42,936 bases of DNA. Origin: Pseudomonadota bacterium (GTDB taxonomy: Bacteria > Pseudomonadota > Gammaproteobacteria > Pseudomonadales > Azotimanducaceae). The stretch is taken from NCBI GenBank assembly GCA_022571865.1, contig JACZXA010000010.1:1-42936 (forward strand). The letters run 5' to 3'. Each line of letters begins with the position of its first letter. Within the stretch, counting starts at the first letter, position 1. The position numbers and the translations under genes were made by a program. Below, in pieces: positions 17,341-25,394 of this stretch. A model generated the notes under the pieces. That model ran no database searches, was not told where the DNA came from, and was given only the letters and a program-made list of their open reading frames with translations.

Positions 17341-17387
17341 CCGTGTTTGACTGTATGAGCTTTCTTGTGAGTTCGAGGCAGTCGGAC

Positions 17388-19082
17388 TCAACTCAGCTTG
17401 AAGCCCTCGTACCCGTTTGCCACCACCTGCTCACACCGCTCCCGATATCTCGGATAACCCCCGACATAGGGCATGAAGACTCTCGGTTTGCCGGAGACGT
17501 TCGATCCGAGGTACCACGAGTTGCAGCTGGGTCGCGTATACATGGTGCCTTGGGCCACTTCGTTGACGTGTGCGACCCAGTCCACTTCCGCCTCGGGCGT
17601 CGGTTCGATTCTCTGCAGGTTGGTGCTGCCGAGGTGTTCGATGCAGTCGCCGATCCAGTTTACATGCTGTTCTATCGCAACCAGCATGTTGCTGAGCACC
17701 GATGGGCTGCCAGGACCGGTGATGGTGAAGAGGTTCGGAAAACCGTGCATCTGCAAGCCGAGATACGCAACCGGTCCGTCGCGCCACTTGTCCGCCAGCC
17801 GTAAACCATCCCGCCCCTGGATGTTCGCTTTCAACAGGGCGCCCGTCATCGCGTCGAATCCTGTGGCATAAATCAACACATCGAGATCGTAGTGTGTTTT
17901 GCTCGTGCGGATTCCTTTGGCAGTTATCGTCTCGATGGGGGTTTCGATCACGTCTACCAGGGTGACATTGTCGCGGTTGAACGTGTCGTAGTAGTCCCTG
18001 TCCAGAACCTGACGTTTGCATCCGAGGCCGTAGGTTGTGGGTGACAGGAGCTGGCTCACCTCGGGATCATCGATCATATTGCCTATTGCATCCCGAAAGG
18101 TCTGATTGGCCGCCTCGTTGGCTTCCGGATCCGTATAGACGTCACGAAAGGTCAGCAGCATGTTCAATCCGCGTGCGGTGACCAGCCGCAAACGCTCTTC
18201 TGGCGTCAGGCTCAGAATATTATTTGGCGCCAACGCCGGGGCGGATAGAGAGGAAGCCGGTAGCGACGTGGCGGGAATTGCGGTGGCCGACTCCGATTCG
18301 GAAGACTCCGTGACAGGGCGCTTGACGCTACGCACCGGGCGGAAATTTGAAATCCCCCCGGCGTTGTTCTGCTGCATTTCCCGTATGGCGCGGTAGTTGT
18401 CGCGAAACTCCTGCTGGACGTCGGCGCGCATACGTTTGCGGTTGGCGGGTACGGTGTAGACGGGTGTTCGTTGAAAAACGGTGAGATGCCCGGCAAGCCT
18501 CGCAAGCTCGGGGATCGCCTGCACACCCGATGAACCGGTGCCAATGATGCCCACTCGACAACCCGTGAGGTCCACCGTTTCTTTGGGCCAGAGCGCGGTG
18601 TGCAACACGGTGCCTTGAAAGCTGTCGGCTCCGGGAATTTCCGGCTTGTTGGGGACCGACAGGCAGCCGGTGGCCATGACGCAGAACTGCGCTTCGAACC
18701 GTTCGCCCCGTTCGGTGGTGGCGCGCCACACATTGTCCGACTCCAGGTACTCGAGTGCGGTTATTGTTGTGTCGAAGCGGATGTCACGGCGAAGATCAAA
18801 ACGGTCGGCAACGTGATTGGCGTACTTCAGGATGTCTGGCTGCGCGGAGAAAACCTCGGGCCAGTCCCACTCCTGTTCCAGCGCTTCCGAAAAACCATAG
18901 GAGTACTCGAGGCTCGGTACATCGCAGCGCGCGCCGGGATAGCGATTCCAGTACCAGGTGCCGCCCACGTCGGACCCCGCTTCCACCACCGCGACATTGA
19001 GTCCCTGGTTGCGGTAACGGTACAGCGCATACATACCGGCAAAACCGGCACCGACTACCAGCACGTCAGAATGATTCGTCAT
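17388..19082 (-). CDS. Baeyer-Villiger-type flavin monooxygenase with Ser/Ala/Pro-rich insertion
   Basis: A 564-residue FAD/NADPH monooxygenase. The FAD-binding GAGFAGMY (11-18), the NADPH-binding GTGSSGVQ (181-188) and the fingerprint F155-Q-G-T-V-L-H-T-A-L-W-P166 (FxGxxxHxxxWP) are all present, followed by the YATGFD and GPGSPS motifs typical of cyclohexanone/phenylacetone/steroid monooxygenases. They insert oxygen next to a ketone to form esters or lactones, using NADPH. An unusual low-complexity segment at about 257-288 (Ser/Glu, then Ala/Pro/Leu/Ser) sits where homologues have a helical lid. No strong ribosome binding site precedes the ATG at 19082. Substrate unknown; ketone or steroid catabolism is inferred. 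Confidence 0.92.
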   Translation of the reverse strand: MTNHSDVLVVGAGFAGMYALYRYRNQGLNVAVVEAGSDVGGTWYWNRYPGARCDVPSLEYSYGFSEALEQEWDWPEVFSAQPDILKYANHVADRFDLRRDIRFDTTITALEYLESDNVWRATTERGERFEAQFCVMATGCLSVPNKPEIPGADSFQGTVLHTALWPKETVDLTGCRVGIIGTGSSGVQAIPELARLAGHLTVFQRTPVYTVPANRKRMRADVQQEFRDNYRAIREMQQNNAGGISNFRPVRSVKRPVTESSESESATAIPATSLPASSLSAPALAPNNILSLTPEERLRLVTARGLNMLLTFRDVYTDPEANEAANQTFRDAIGNMIDDPEVSQLLSPTTYGLGCKRQVLDRDYYDTFNRDNVTLVDVIETPIETITAKGIRTSKTHYDLDVLIYATGFDAMTGALLKANIQGRDGLRLADKWRDGPVAYLGLQMHGFPNLFTITGPGSPSVLSNMLVAIEQHVNWIGDCIEHLGSTNLQRIEPTPEAEVDWVAHVNEVAQGTMYTRPSCNSWYLGSNVSGKPRVFMPYVGGYPRYRERCEQVVANGYEGFKLS

Positions 19083-19127
19083 CGGGTAGTTATAACACTG
19101 AGAGTGATTCCTCGTACAATCGTCTCA

Positions 19128-19205
19128 ATGAACCTGACCGAATCGATCCTCGCTGCGACCATCACCGATTTCGCTGAACCGACGGCGGCACCCACAGGCA
19201 GTTAA
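19128..19205 (+). CDS. possible 25-codon leader ORF coupled to the permease gene
   Basis: An ATG at 19128 opens 25 codons whose stop TAA (19203-19205) overlaps the ATG of the permease gene (TAATG). The peptide MNLTESILAATITDFAEPTA... has no recognisable domain or signal. It may be a translational leader for the transporter operon or a chance frame; the overlap is the only evidence. Confidence 0.25.
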   Translation: MNLTESILAATITDFAEPTAAPTGS

Positions 19206-20122
19206 TGGCCCGTTACATCACCAAGCGAGCTTTACAGGGCCTCATTGCGATTTTCGGGGCGCTGTTGATCGTGTTCGTTGCGCAACGCCTGTCGGGGGAT
19301 CCGGTGGCGCTGATGCTGCCGATGGATGCGAGCGAGGCCGACTTCGCCGCCATGCGCGAAGCGCTCGGCCTCGACAAACCGTTGCTCGTTCAATTTGCCA
19401 TCTTTCTCGGTAATGCCCTCACCGGCGACTTTGGTCAATCGTATCAGTGGAATGCGCCGGCGATGGGTTTGTTGATCGATCGCCTGCCAGCGACACTCGA
19501 GCTCGCCATGGCGGGACTCTTTTTTGCGGTGTTGCTCGCCGTGCCGCTGGGAGTCTTTTCCGCCGTGCATCGCGGCGGCTGGGTCGATCGATCTGCGAAA
19601 ATATTTGCCATGCTCGGCCAGGCCGTACCCGGATTCTGGATTGGCCTTTTGCTGATTCTATTCATCGCGGTGGAACTTCAGTGGTTGCCGGCGTACGGGC
19701 GCGGCACGCCGGCGCATCTCGTTCTTCCGGCGATTGCGCTCGGCTGGTATCCGGTGGCCGCCATGACGCGCACCCTGCGCTCGTCGATGCTCGATGTGTT
19801 GGAGAGCGACTATGTGCGCATGGAACGTGCGATCGGGCTGCCGGAGCGCACCATCATCTGGCGTTATGCACTCAGGAACGCGGCCGTTCCACTGGTCACC
19901 ATGGTGGGCGTGTATTTCGCCAACATGCTGGGTGGCGCGTTTGTGATCGAGGTGGTATTCGCCTGGCCGGGTGTTGGCCGTACCGTGGTCGATGCGGTTT
20001 TTGCCCGCGATTTTCCCGTGGTGCAGGCAGGCGTGATGTTGTCTGCGGTGGTGTTTGTCGTGATGAACCTGCTCGTTGATCTGAGTTACGGCTTCATCGA
20101 TCCAAGGATTCGTCGTGGTTGA
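19205..20122 (+). CDS. peptide-type ABC transporter permease (DppB/OppB-like)
   Basis: A 305-residue permease with six membrane helices. The N-terminal ARYITKRALQGLIAIFGALL and the EAA-loop region RTLRSSMLDVLESDYVRMER..GLPERTI are typical of the DppB/OppB/GsiC family. It forms the inner-membrane channel with the permease encoded next, energised by the ATPases at 21010 and 25395, to import oligopeptides, nickel or glutathione-like substrates. The gene ends 8 nt inside the next gene. The substrate-binding protein that normally opens such operons is not present in the window. Confidence 0.92.
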   Translation: MARYITKRALQGLIAIFGALLIVFVAQRLSGDPVALMLPMDASEADFAAMREALGLDKPLLVQFAIFLGNALTGDFGQSYQWNAPAMGLLIDRLPATLELAMAGLFFAVLLAVPLGVFSAVHRGGWVDRSAKIFAMLGQAVPGFWIGLLLILFIAVELQWLPAYGRGTPAHLVLPAIALGWYPVAAMTRTLRSSMLDVLESDYVRMERAIGLPERTIIWRYALRNAAVPLVTMVGVYFANMLGGAFVIEVVFAWPGVGRTVVDAVFARDFPVVQAGVMLSAVVFVVMNLLVDLSYGFIDPRIRRG

Positions 20123-21005
20123 AGCGCTCTCCTATTTGAGCCGCTTCGGTATCAAGGTGTTGCACCGCAACAAGGTATCAAGTGGGTTCCCGTACGTTGC
20201 AAGCTTAGTGCTCGCCCTGGTGGTGATCTCGGCGCTGTTCGGCCCCTGGATCGCCCCGTATCAAGCGACATCCATCTCGCTCGCCGACGCGATGACGCCG
20301 CCTGCCTGGCTCGATGGTGGCAGTGCCGCCCATCTCCTGGGCACCGACAATCTTGGCCGCGATATCTTGAGCCGCATTATCGCGGGTGCCCGCGTCTCGA
20401 CGGTTGTTGCGTTCTACGCGATCGTCCTTTCCGGCTTGATCGGCACCGGGTTGGGCATGGCGGCCGGATATTTTGGCGGTATTGTCGATGCCGTGATCTC
20501 GCGCATTATCGATACGCAGATGGCGGTGCCGTCGATTCCGCTGGCGATGTTGTTTGCGGCCGTGTTACCGCCGGGTGAGGCGATGGTGATTTTCATCATC
20601 GTGCTCAGTTATTGGACCTGGTATGCCCGCATCGTGCGCGGAGAGGTCTTGAGCCTGCGGGAACGTGACTTCATTGCGCTCGCAAAAGTTGCCGGTGTCG
20701 GTACCCCGACTATCTTCGTGCGTCACCTGGCGCCAAATTTGTTGAATACATTGTTAGTTCTCGCGACGTTGCAGTTTGGCAGCGTCATCGTTTTCGAGGC
20801 GGGTTTGAGCTTTCTCGGGCTGGGCATACAACCGCCGCAGGTATCGTGGGGCGGCATGTTGTCCGATGGTCGAAACTTCATCGAGGTCGCCTGGTGGCTG
20901 ATTACCATGCCCGGCCTTGCCATCATGGCCGCGTGTCTCGCCTCCAATCTACTCGGCGACTGGTTGAGAGATACGTTTGACCCGCTCCGTCGTCAGGTCT
21001 TCTAG
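20115..21005 (+). CDS. peptide-type ABC transporter permease (DppC/OppC-like)
   Basis: A 296-residue permease starting with GTG at 20115, overlapping the first permease by 8 nt. DppC/OppC features include the N-terminal helix followed by a periplasmic domain ending HLLGTDNLGRDILSRIIAGA and the EAA loop EVLSLRERDFIALAKVAGVG. Six helices are expected. It pairs with the product of the preceding gene. The ATPase gene follows 4 nt after its stop. Confidence 0.92.
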   Translation: MVEALSYLSRFGIKVLHRNKVSSGFPYVASLVLALVVISALFGPWIAPYQATSISLADAMTPPAWLDGGSAAHLLGTDNLGRDILSRIIAGARVSTVVAFYAIVLSGLIGTGLGMAAGYFGGIVDAVISRIIDTQMAVPSIPLAMLFAAVLPPGEAMVIFIIVLSYWTWYARIVRGEVLSLRERDFIALAKVAGVGTPTIFVRHLAPNLLNTLLVLATLQFGSVIVFEAGLSFLGLGIQPPQVSWGGMLSDGRNFIEVAWWLITMPGLAIMAACLASNLLGDWLRDTFDPLRRQVF

Positions 21006-21009
21006 TCGA

Positions 21010-21981
21010 ATGCTCCAGGTACGCGATCTCAAAACCTATCTGTATCTGAAACGTGGCGTCGTAAAAGCCGTTGATGGGGTGAGCTTCGACCTCGCATCGG
21101 GTGAAACGCTGGGTTTGATTGGAGAATCCGGCAGCGGTAAAACCATGATGGGTTTGTCGCTTTTAGGGTTACCGCCGAAACCAGCCGGCCGCATCGTTGC
21201 GGGTTCGATCAAACTCGATGGGCGGGAACTCGTGGGACTCGATGAGGAGGTGCTGTCACGAGAAGTGCGCGGCCGGCAGATTGCGATGATTTCCCAGGAT
21301 CCGATGACCTCGCTCAATCCGGTGTTCACGGTGGGCGATCAGGTGGCGGCACCTATTCGTGCCCATCATCTGGCGGGCGAAAGATCGGCGATCGACATGG
21401 CGGTCGCCGAACTCGATCGGGTTCGCGTCCCGTCCGCGAGAGAGCGGGCAGGTGATTATCCGCATCAGTTCAGTGGCGGAATGCGCCAGCGGGTGGTTGC
21501 CGCCATGGCGATTGCCTGCCGCCCGCGTCTGTTGATCGCAGATGAGCCGACCAGCGCGCTGGATGTGACCATCCAGGTGCAGTTCATGGATCTGATCGAG
21601 AAGATTCAGGCCGATACGGGCGCGGGGATTTTGTTCATCACCCACGATCTGGGCGTTGCCGCGAGTCTCTGCCACCGCATTGCCGTCATGTACGCGGGGC
21701 GCATCGTCGAAATGGCAGGCGTTGATCGGCTGTATTCGGATCCGCAACATCCCTACACCCAGGGGTTGCTCGATTCGGTGCCGATTCTCGGGCGCCGGCA
21801 GAAACGTCTGAAATCGATACTCGGCAGCCCACCAGATCCTCTCTCACCCCCGGGCGGCTGTGCGTTCCATCCTCGCTGTCCGCATGCCATGGAGGTCTGC
21901 CGTCAGCAAGTGCCCCCAACGGTGGCGATGTCGGATGGCGGGCACGTGGCCTGCTGGTTGAAGGTGGACTCGACCGCTTGA
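21010..21981 (+). CDS. peptide-type ABC transporter ATPase (DppD/OppD-like)
   Basis: A 323-residue ATPase starting with ATG at 21010, just after the stop of the permease gene. Walker [10 protein letters not shown]-loop [11 protein letters not shown], signature FSGGMRQR, Walker B LLIADEP and the switch H in FITHDLG are complete. The C-terminal oligopeptide-transport extension is present, with a cysteine cluster in [18 protein letters not shown] that resembles the [4Fe-4S]-binding end of DppD/OppD. It hydrolyses ATP at the cytoplasmic face. Its usual partner (the DppF/OppF type) lies at 25395, separated by 3.4 kb. Confidence 0.93.
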   Translation: MLQVRDLKTYLYLKRGVVKAVDGVSFDLASGETLGLIGESGSGKTMMGLSLLGLPPKPAGRIVAGSIKLDGRELVGLDEEVLSREVRGRQIAMISQDPMTSLNPVFTVGDQVAAPIRAHHLAGERSAIDMAVAELDRVRVPSARERAGDYPHQFSGGMRQRVVAAMAIACRPRLLIADEPTSALDVTIQVQFMDLIEKIQADTGAGILFITHDLGVAASLCHRIAVMYAGRIVEMAGVDRLYSDPQHPYTQGLLDSVPILGRRQKRLKSILGSPPDPLSPPGGCAFHPRCPHAMEVCRQQVPPTVAMSDGGHVACWLKVDSTA

Positions 21982-21983
21982 GC

Positions 21984-22041
21984 CGCGATTATTCATCGCG
22001 ATTATTCATGAACAAGCGCAGTAGCCCGTGCATGAATAATC
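21984..22041 (+). terminator. bidirectional terminator with 13-bp tandem repeat
   Basis: CGCGATTATTCAT is repeated twice head to tail (21984-21996 and 21997-22009). GATTATTCATG (22000-22010) pairs perfectly with CATGAATAATC (22031-22041) over 11 bp with a 20-nt loop. It lies exactly between the convergent ATPase and MFS genes, so a shared terminator is likely, although no clear T-run follows. The core CATGAATAATCC recurs at 35548. Confidence 0.5.
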
Positions 22042-22053
22042 CGGCCTCGGGAT

Positions 22054-23505
22054 TTATGCTCGCAACATGTCAGCACGTTTGACCTCGAGCTGTGCCTGGA
22101 TTTCCGTGTAACGCTTTTTGTTGATGCGGTAGCCGGCGTAGATGCCTGCGGCGATCAGACCCGGAATGATCGTAATCGGAGAATCCACCAGGCCCAACCA
22201 GTAGATCACGTCTGCATCCACTTCGCCGGGCGTCGATTTCACCGGGAACTGGATCAAGTCGAGCGCGATGCCTGCCAGGAAATGGCCCAGCGCCATATCG
22301 GCCTTCGAGAAAAACGTTCTTGCAGCGAAGAGTACGCCTTCCTGGCGGCGTCCATAAAGGAGTTCGTTTTCGTCCGCCAGATCGGCAAGCGCCGACATCA
22401 CGCTGATGTTCAATACCCCAAGGCCGATACCTGACAAGCCGGCGAACGCGATCATGGTTGGCAGCAGCAGCGGCGTGTGGTTGTCGGGAAAGTACCCCGC
22501 CATTCGCAACATCACGGGTAACGCGGGGATGATGGAAAGACAGATCGCCGAGACAACGATGGTCGCGCGCTTGTCGAACAGTCTGTGCATGTGAGTCGTC
22601 AGCGCAAACGCGCCGACGTAACCCACCGCCGAACCAAATACGTAATAGGCGATCTGCTCTGGCAGGAGTTCGAAGTAGTAGATGTTCATGTAGAGATTAA
22701 GCGCGGCCCGAGTTCCCAGCATGATGCTCAGGAAAAACAGCCCGAGGAGTAGAAAAACGTAGTTGCGGTTGACCAACACGGCCTTGATGTCGGACCAGAA
22801 CTCGAACAACGAGAACTTAGGCTGATTCTCCGACGGCTGGGAAAGGCGTGGAATTTGATCGCGTGTGAACCACGCGGACGAATACAGGATTAACACGACG
22901 ATAACCGCAGCGATTGCTGAAAAAATCGGGTAGGCGCCGGGGTTCAGCAGTCCATTGGCATACTCTAAGGTCGCGGCAAAGGCGAACGTCAACGCGACAT
23001 AGTGTGTCCCCGCGGCGCCGACCCAGCCGAAAAACATGTTGTAGCTCATGATCTGCGAACGCTCCAGGTAGTTCGATGAGAGTTCGCCGCCGAGCGCCAG
23101 ATGTGGCACGTGGAATAACGTCATGAATGTTCTCAGCGCTACGGCAAACCCGGTGAACCACAGGAACAGACCGAAACCCTCGAGCGAATCGGGTGGATTG
23201 AAGATCGCGAAAAAGCAGAGTGCGATAGGCACCGGGGCGAAGAACATGAACGGATGGCGTCGTCCCCATTTCTTGGCTTTGAATCTATCTGAAATAGAGC
23301 CCATCAGTGGATCGGAGACGGCATCGAACACGAGAGCGAGGGTTGGGGCGAGGCCTGCCAGGGTTGCACTCAGGCCGAGCACCTGGTTGTAGTAGAGCAT
23401 CGACAAGAGACCAAAAGAATATAGACAGATCTGCTCTGCTGCCGTACCGCTGCCGAAAAAGAGCCTGGTACGTAGCGAAACCTGCCTGACTTCGGTCTCA
23501 GCCAT
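22054..23505 (-). CDS. MFS transporter, GPH (melibiose-like) cation symporter family
   Basis: A 483-residue transporter with about 12 membrane helices. The GPH-family signature DAVSDPLMGSISDRFK followed by K-W-G-R-R-H-P (about 60-88) is clear, as is the partner-like loop TFMTLFHVPHLALGGELS. GPH members import sugars or sugar-like solutes, often with Na+ or H+. A conserved RRQEGVLFAARTFFSK segment lies in the second half. The ATG at 23505 has an AGGAACC site. It is divergent from the IPNS-like gene; the two may share the 166-bp region between them. Confidence 0.9.
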   Translation of the reverse strand: MAETEVRQVSLRTRLFFGSGTAAEQICLYSFGLLSMLYYNQVLGLSATLAGLAPTLALVFDAVSDPLMGSISDRFKAKKWGRRHPFMFFAPVPIALCFFAIFNPPDSLEGFGLFLWFTGFAVALRTFMTLFHVPHLALGGELSSNYLERSQIMSYNMFFGWVGAAGTHYVALTFAFAATLEYANGLLNPGAYPIFSAIAAVIVVLILYSSAWFTRDQIPRLSQPSENQPKFSLFEFWSDIKAVLVNRNYVFLLLGLFFLSIMLGTRAALNLYMNIYYFELLPEQIAYYVFGSAVGYVGAFALTTHMHRLFDKRATIVVSAICLSIIPALPVMLRMAGYFPDNHTPLLLPTMIAFAGLSGIGLGVLNISVMSALADLADENELLYGRRQEGVLFAARTFFSKADMALGHFLAGIALDLIQFPVKSTPGEVDADVIYWLGLVDSPITIIPGLIAAGIYAGYRINKKRYTEIQAQLEVKRADMLRA

Positions 23506-23625
23506 CGTCAGGTTCCTGCACCTTGAATCATCGTCGTCCCCCCTGCGCCTTGGTCGCGGTCAAGTCACCTTAGCAGATAGACCACGGCGTGGGTCAGAGG
23601 TTTGTCCCGACACGACTGCGGCACA

Positions 23626-23645
23626 ACGGATGTCGTAACATCCGT
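23626..23645. promoter_or_regulatory. perfect 8-bp dyad between divergent genes
   Basis: ACGGATGT CGTA ACATCCGT is a perfect inverted repeat with a 4-bp spacer. It lies 26 bp upstream of the IPNS-like gene and in the shared upstream region of the MFS gene. A regulator operator is the likely reading; a hairpin in the mRNA leader of the plus-strand gene is the alternative. Confidence 0.45.
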
Positions 23646-23671
23646 GGAAGAACTCGAACAAGGCGGTTGGT

Positions 23672-24595
23672 TTGAAAATCCCGGTGATAGACGTGCACCA
23701 GTTCAGGAATGATGATCACCTGCGTGAATTGGATGTGGCCTGTACGGAGTGGGGCTGTTTTCAGATAACCAATCACGGAATGCCGCAGGTTGTGATTGCT
23801 TCACTGCACACACAGATGGGTGCATTTTTCGATTTGCCGTTGACGACGAAAAAGACCATCGAACGAACCAGGACCAACCCGTGGGGATTTTTCGACCAGG
23901 AACTCACGAAAAACCTTCGGGATTCGAAAGAAATTTTCGATGTGGGACCCGGGACCGATACCGGTCCGCTCGCGGGGAGTGCACCACAGTGGCCTGAAAA
24001 CATACCGGCATTCAAATCGGCGATTCTCGGGTTTTACGATGCATCTCAGTCGATTGCGGAAAAAATCCTGATGGGGATCAGCCGGAATCTGGGTATGCCC
24101 GGCGATTTTCTGACCTCCGATTTTGGCGAACGACAGACGAGTTTTCTGAGACTCAACTATTACCCGCTGTGCGATCAAGCTGAGGAAAATCTCGGGATCA
24201 GCCATCACACGGACGCGGGCGCGGTTACGGTGATGTTTCAGGACATGAATCCGGGTCTGCAAATTCGTCGTAAGGATGAGTGGCATACCGTCGTGCCGCG
24301 AGCGGATGCGCTGGTGATCAATATCGGTGACATCGTGCAGGTGTGGTCGAACGATCGCTATGTAGCCCCCCTGCACCGGGTGCTGGCGAGTGTCGAAGCA
24401 AAACGTTACAGCGCACCCTTCTTTTTCAACCCCGACTATGATCTCGACTATGCGCCGGTTGACGGTGTTGTTAGTGAAGATAGTCCCGCGCACTATCGAG
24501 CAATTAATTGGGGTGAATTTCGGGCGGGTAGGGCTGCGGGGGATTATGCGAACTATGGTGAAGAAATTCAGATTTCCCACTATCGTCTGGACTGA
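23672..24595 (+). CDS. isopenicillin N synthase-family Fe(II)/2-oxoglutarate oxygenase
   Basis: A 307-residue oxygenase. The DIOX_N segment is seen in ACTEWGCFQITNHGMP (about 23-38). The iron triad is H179-x-D181 in GISHHTDAGA and H235 in APLHRVLAS, and R245-Y-S247 is the 2-oxoglutarate-binding RxS motif. The family oxidises a wide range of small molecules (ethylene-forming, gibberellin-like, amino-acid or sulfur compounds). The start is a TTG at 23672; no ATG exists in frame nearby. Substrate unknown. It is divergent from the MFS carrier, which may transport its substrate. Confidence 0.9.
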   Translation: MKIPVIDVHQFRNDDHLRELDVACTEWGCFQITNHGMPQVVIASLHTQMGAFFDLPLTTKKTIERTRTNPWGFFDQELTKNLRDSKEIFDVGPGTDTGPLAGSAPQWPENIPAFKSAILGFYDASQSIAEKILMGISRNLGMPGDFLTSDFGERQTSFLRLNYYPLCDQAEENLGISHHTDAGAVTVMFQDMNPGLQIRRKDEWHTVVPRADALVINIGDIVQVWSNDRYVAPLHRVLASVEAKRYSAPFFFNPDYDLDYAPVDGVVSEDSPAHYRAINWGEFRAGRAAGDYANYGEEIQISHYRLD

Positions 24596-24629
24596 TACCT
24601 GCCGCCAGCTTAGACGCTGGATCGGCTAT

Positions 24630-24884
24630 CTAACCGTCTCGCCGATGTCCAACCTTCAAGATGATGATGATGAGGCGTCTATCTTCGACGCTGTACAAGA
24701 TTCGATAAGTGCGGACTCGAATGCGATAGACATCATCGTATCTGAGTAGTTTTCGTGATCCCTGTGGTCGGGGTTGGGTTGCCAGCTCCCGAATACGTCT
24801 GATAATGGCTAGCTGATCTTTTTGCGGGATTTGCCGAATCTGCTTCTCGGCAGTTGCAGATATTTCAATGTCATATCTTGCCAT
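24630..24884 (-). CDS. RelE/ParE-family toxin
   Basis: An 84-residue protein with the RelE fold pattern: S-A-T-A-E-K-Q-I-R-Q-I-P at the N-terminus, RRIRELATQPRPQGSRKL in the middle and YRIRVRTYRILYSVED with a basic C-terminal strand ending V-G-H-R-R-D-G. These correspond to the basic residues that cleave ribosome-bound mRNA in RelE toxins. The C-terminus is a few residues shorter than usual (most end H-R-R/K-D-V-Y-R). The gene overlaps the antitoxin stop by 14 nt. Expected role: type II toxin-antitoxin module. Confidence 0.9.
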   Translation of the reverse strand: MARYDIEISATAEKQIRQIPQKDQLAIIRRIRELATQPRPQGSRKLLRYDDVYRIRVRTYRILYSVEDRRLIIIILKVGHRRDG

Positions 24885-25095
24885 TGAGCCTGAGGCTTTT
24901 TATGACCTCGGCGAGAGGTCGCGTCGGTTCAAACCGAATTCGCGTCAGATCCTCAATATCTTCCAGCTCTTCTAGTTTGTCGATCAATGCGTCTTCGATG
25001 AAGCGGTTCATTTTCAGCCCGCGGGATTCACATAGTGTTTCCACCGCTTTTTTCACTTCCGAGTCAATCCGCGTTGCGAGTTGAATTTGTGGCAT
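24871..25095 (-). CDS. ribbon-helix-helix antitoxin
   Basis: A 74-residue protein. The start at 25095 gives MPQIQLATRIDSEVKKAVET, a beta-strand-helix of the ribbon-helix-helix type, followed by the helix GLKMNRFIEDALIDKL. The acidic C-terminal tail LEELEDIEDL..FEPTRPLAEV is suited to wrap the toxin. A further upstream start (25125) is possible but would add residues that cover the putative operator. As an antitoxin it would bind and neutralise the RelE-like protein and repress its own promoter through the repeats at 25116. Confidence 0.88.
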   Translation of the reverse strand: MPQIQLATRIDSEVKKAVETLCESRGLKMNRFIEDALIDKLEELEDIEDLTRIRFEPTRPLAEVIKSLRLNGKI

Positions 25096-25115
25096 GGCGC
25101 CTCTCAAGTTTGTAC

Positions 25116-25144
25116 ATGCTATCATTAGCTATCATATGCTAGCA
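25116..25144. promoter_or_regulatory. repeated GCTATCAT operator candidate of the TA module
   Basis: GCTATCAT occurs twice with a 10-bp period (25118-25125 and 25128-25135), and the complement half-site TAGC follows in each interval, ending in the palindrome TGCTAGCA (25137-25144). One-turn spacing of half-sites is typical of ribbon-helix-helix operators. It lies 21 bp upstream of the antitoxin ATG. The remaining 250 bp up to the next gene (25145-25394) show nothing that I can support. Confidence 0.5.
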
Positions 25145-25394
25145 GACTTTGCGATGAGTGTCTCCGCACATAACTTTGCCAAGACGCGTAGACCACGAAT
25201 TGTTGCAGGACGAGCCCTGGAGTCCGTTGCTAAGCTGATACCGTGATAACGTATCCCGATCCATTGTATTCACCACCACTACCGCTGGTTGTGCGTTTTA
25301 TCCCCAGGGGCTGGTGAGCGGCTGAAGCGGTTTGCAAGGCGATGCTGCCTGGGCGGTTGGTTAAGTTGACTATGGTAGGTGAAAGGCTGACTCC

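Noticed and set aside
23801-24580. Minus-strand frame of 259 codons
   Set aside because: It is antisense to the IPNS-like gene, which carries the complete iron and 2-oxoglutarate sites.
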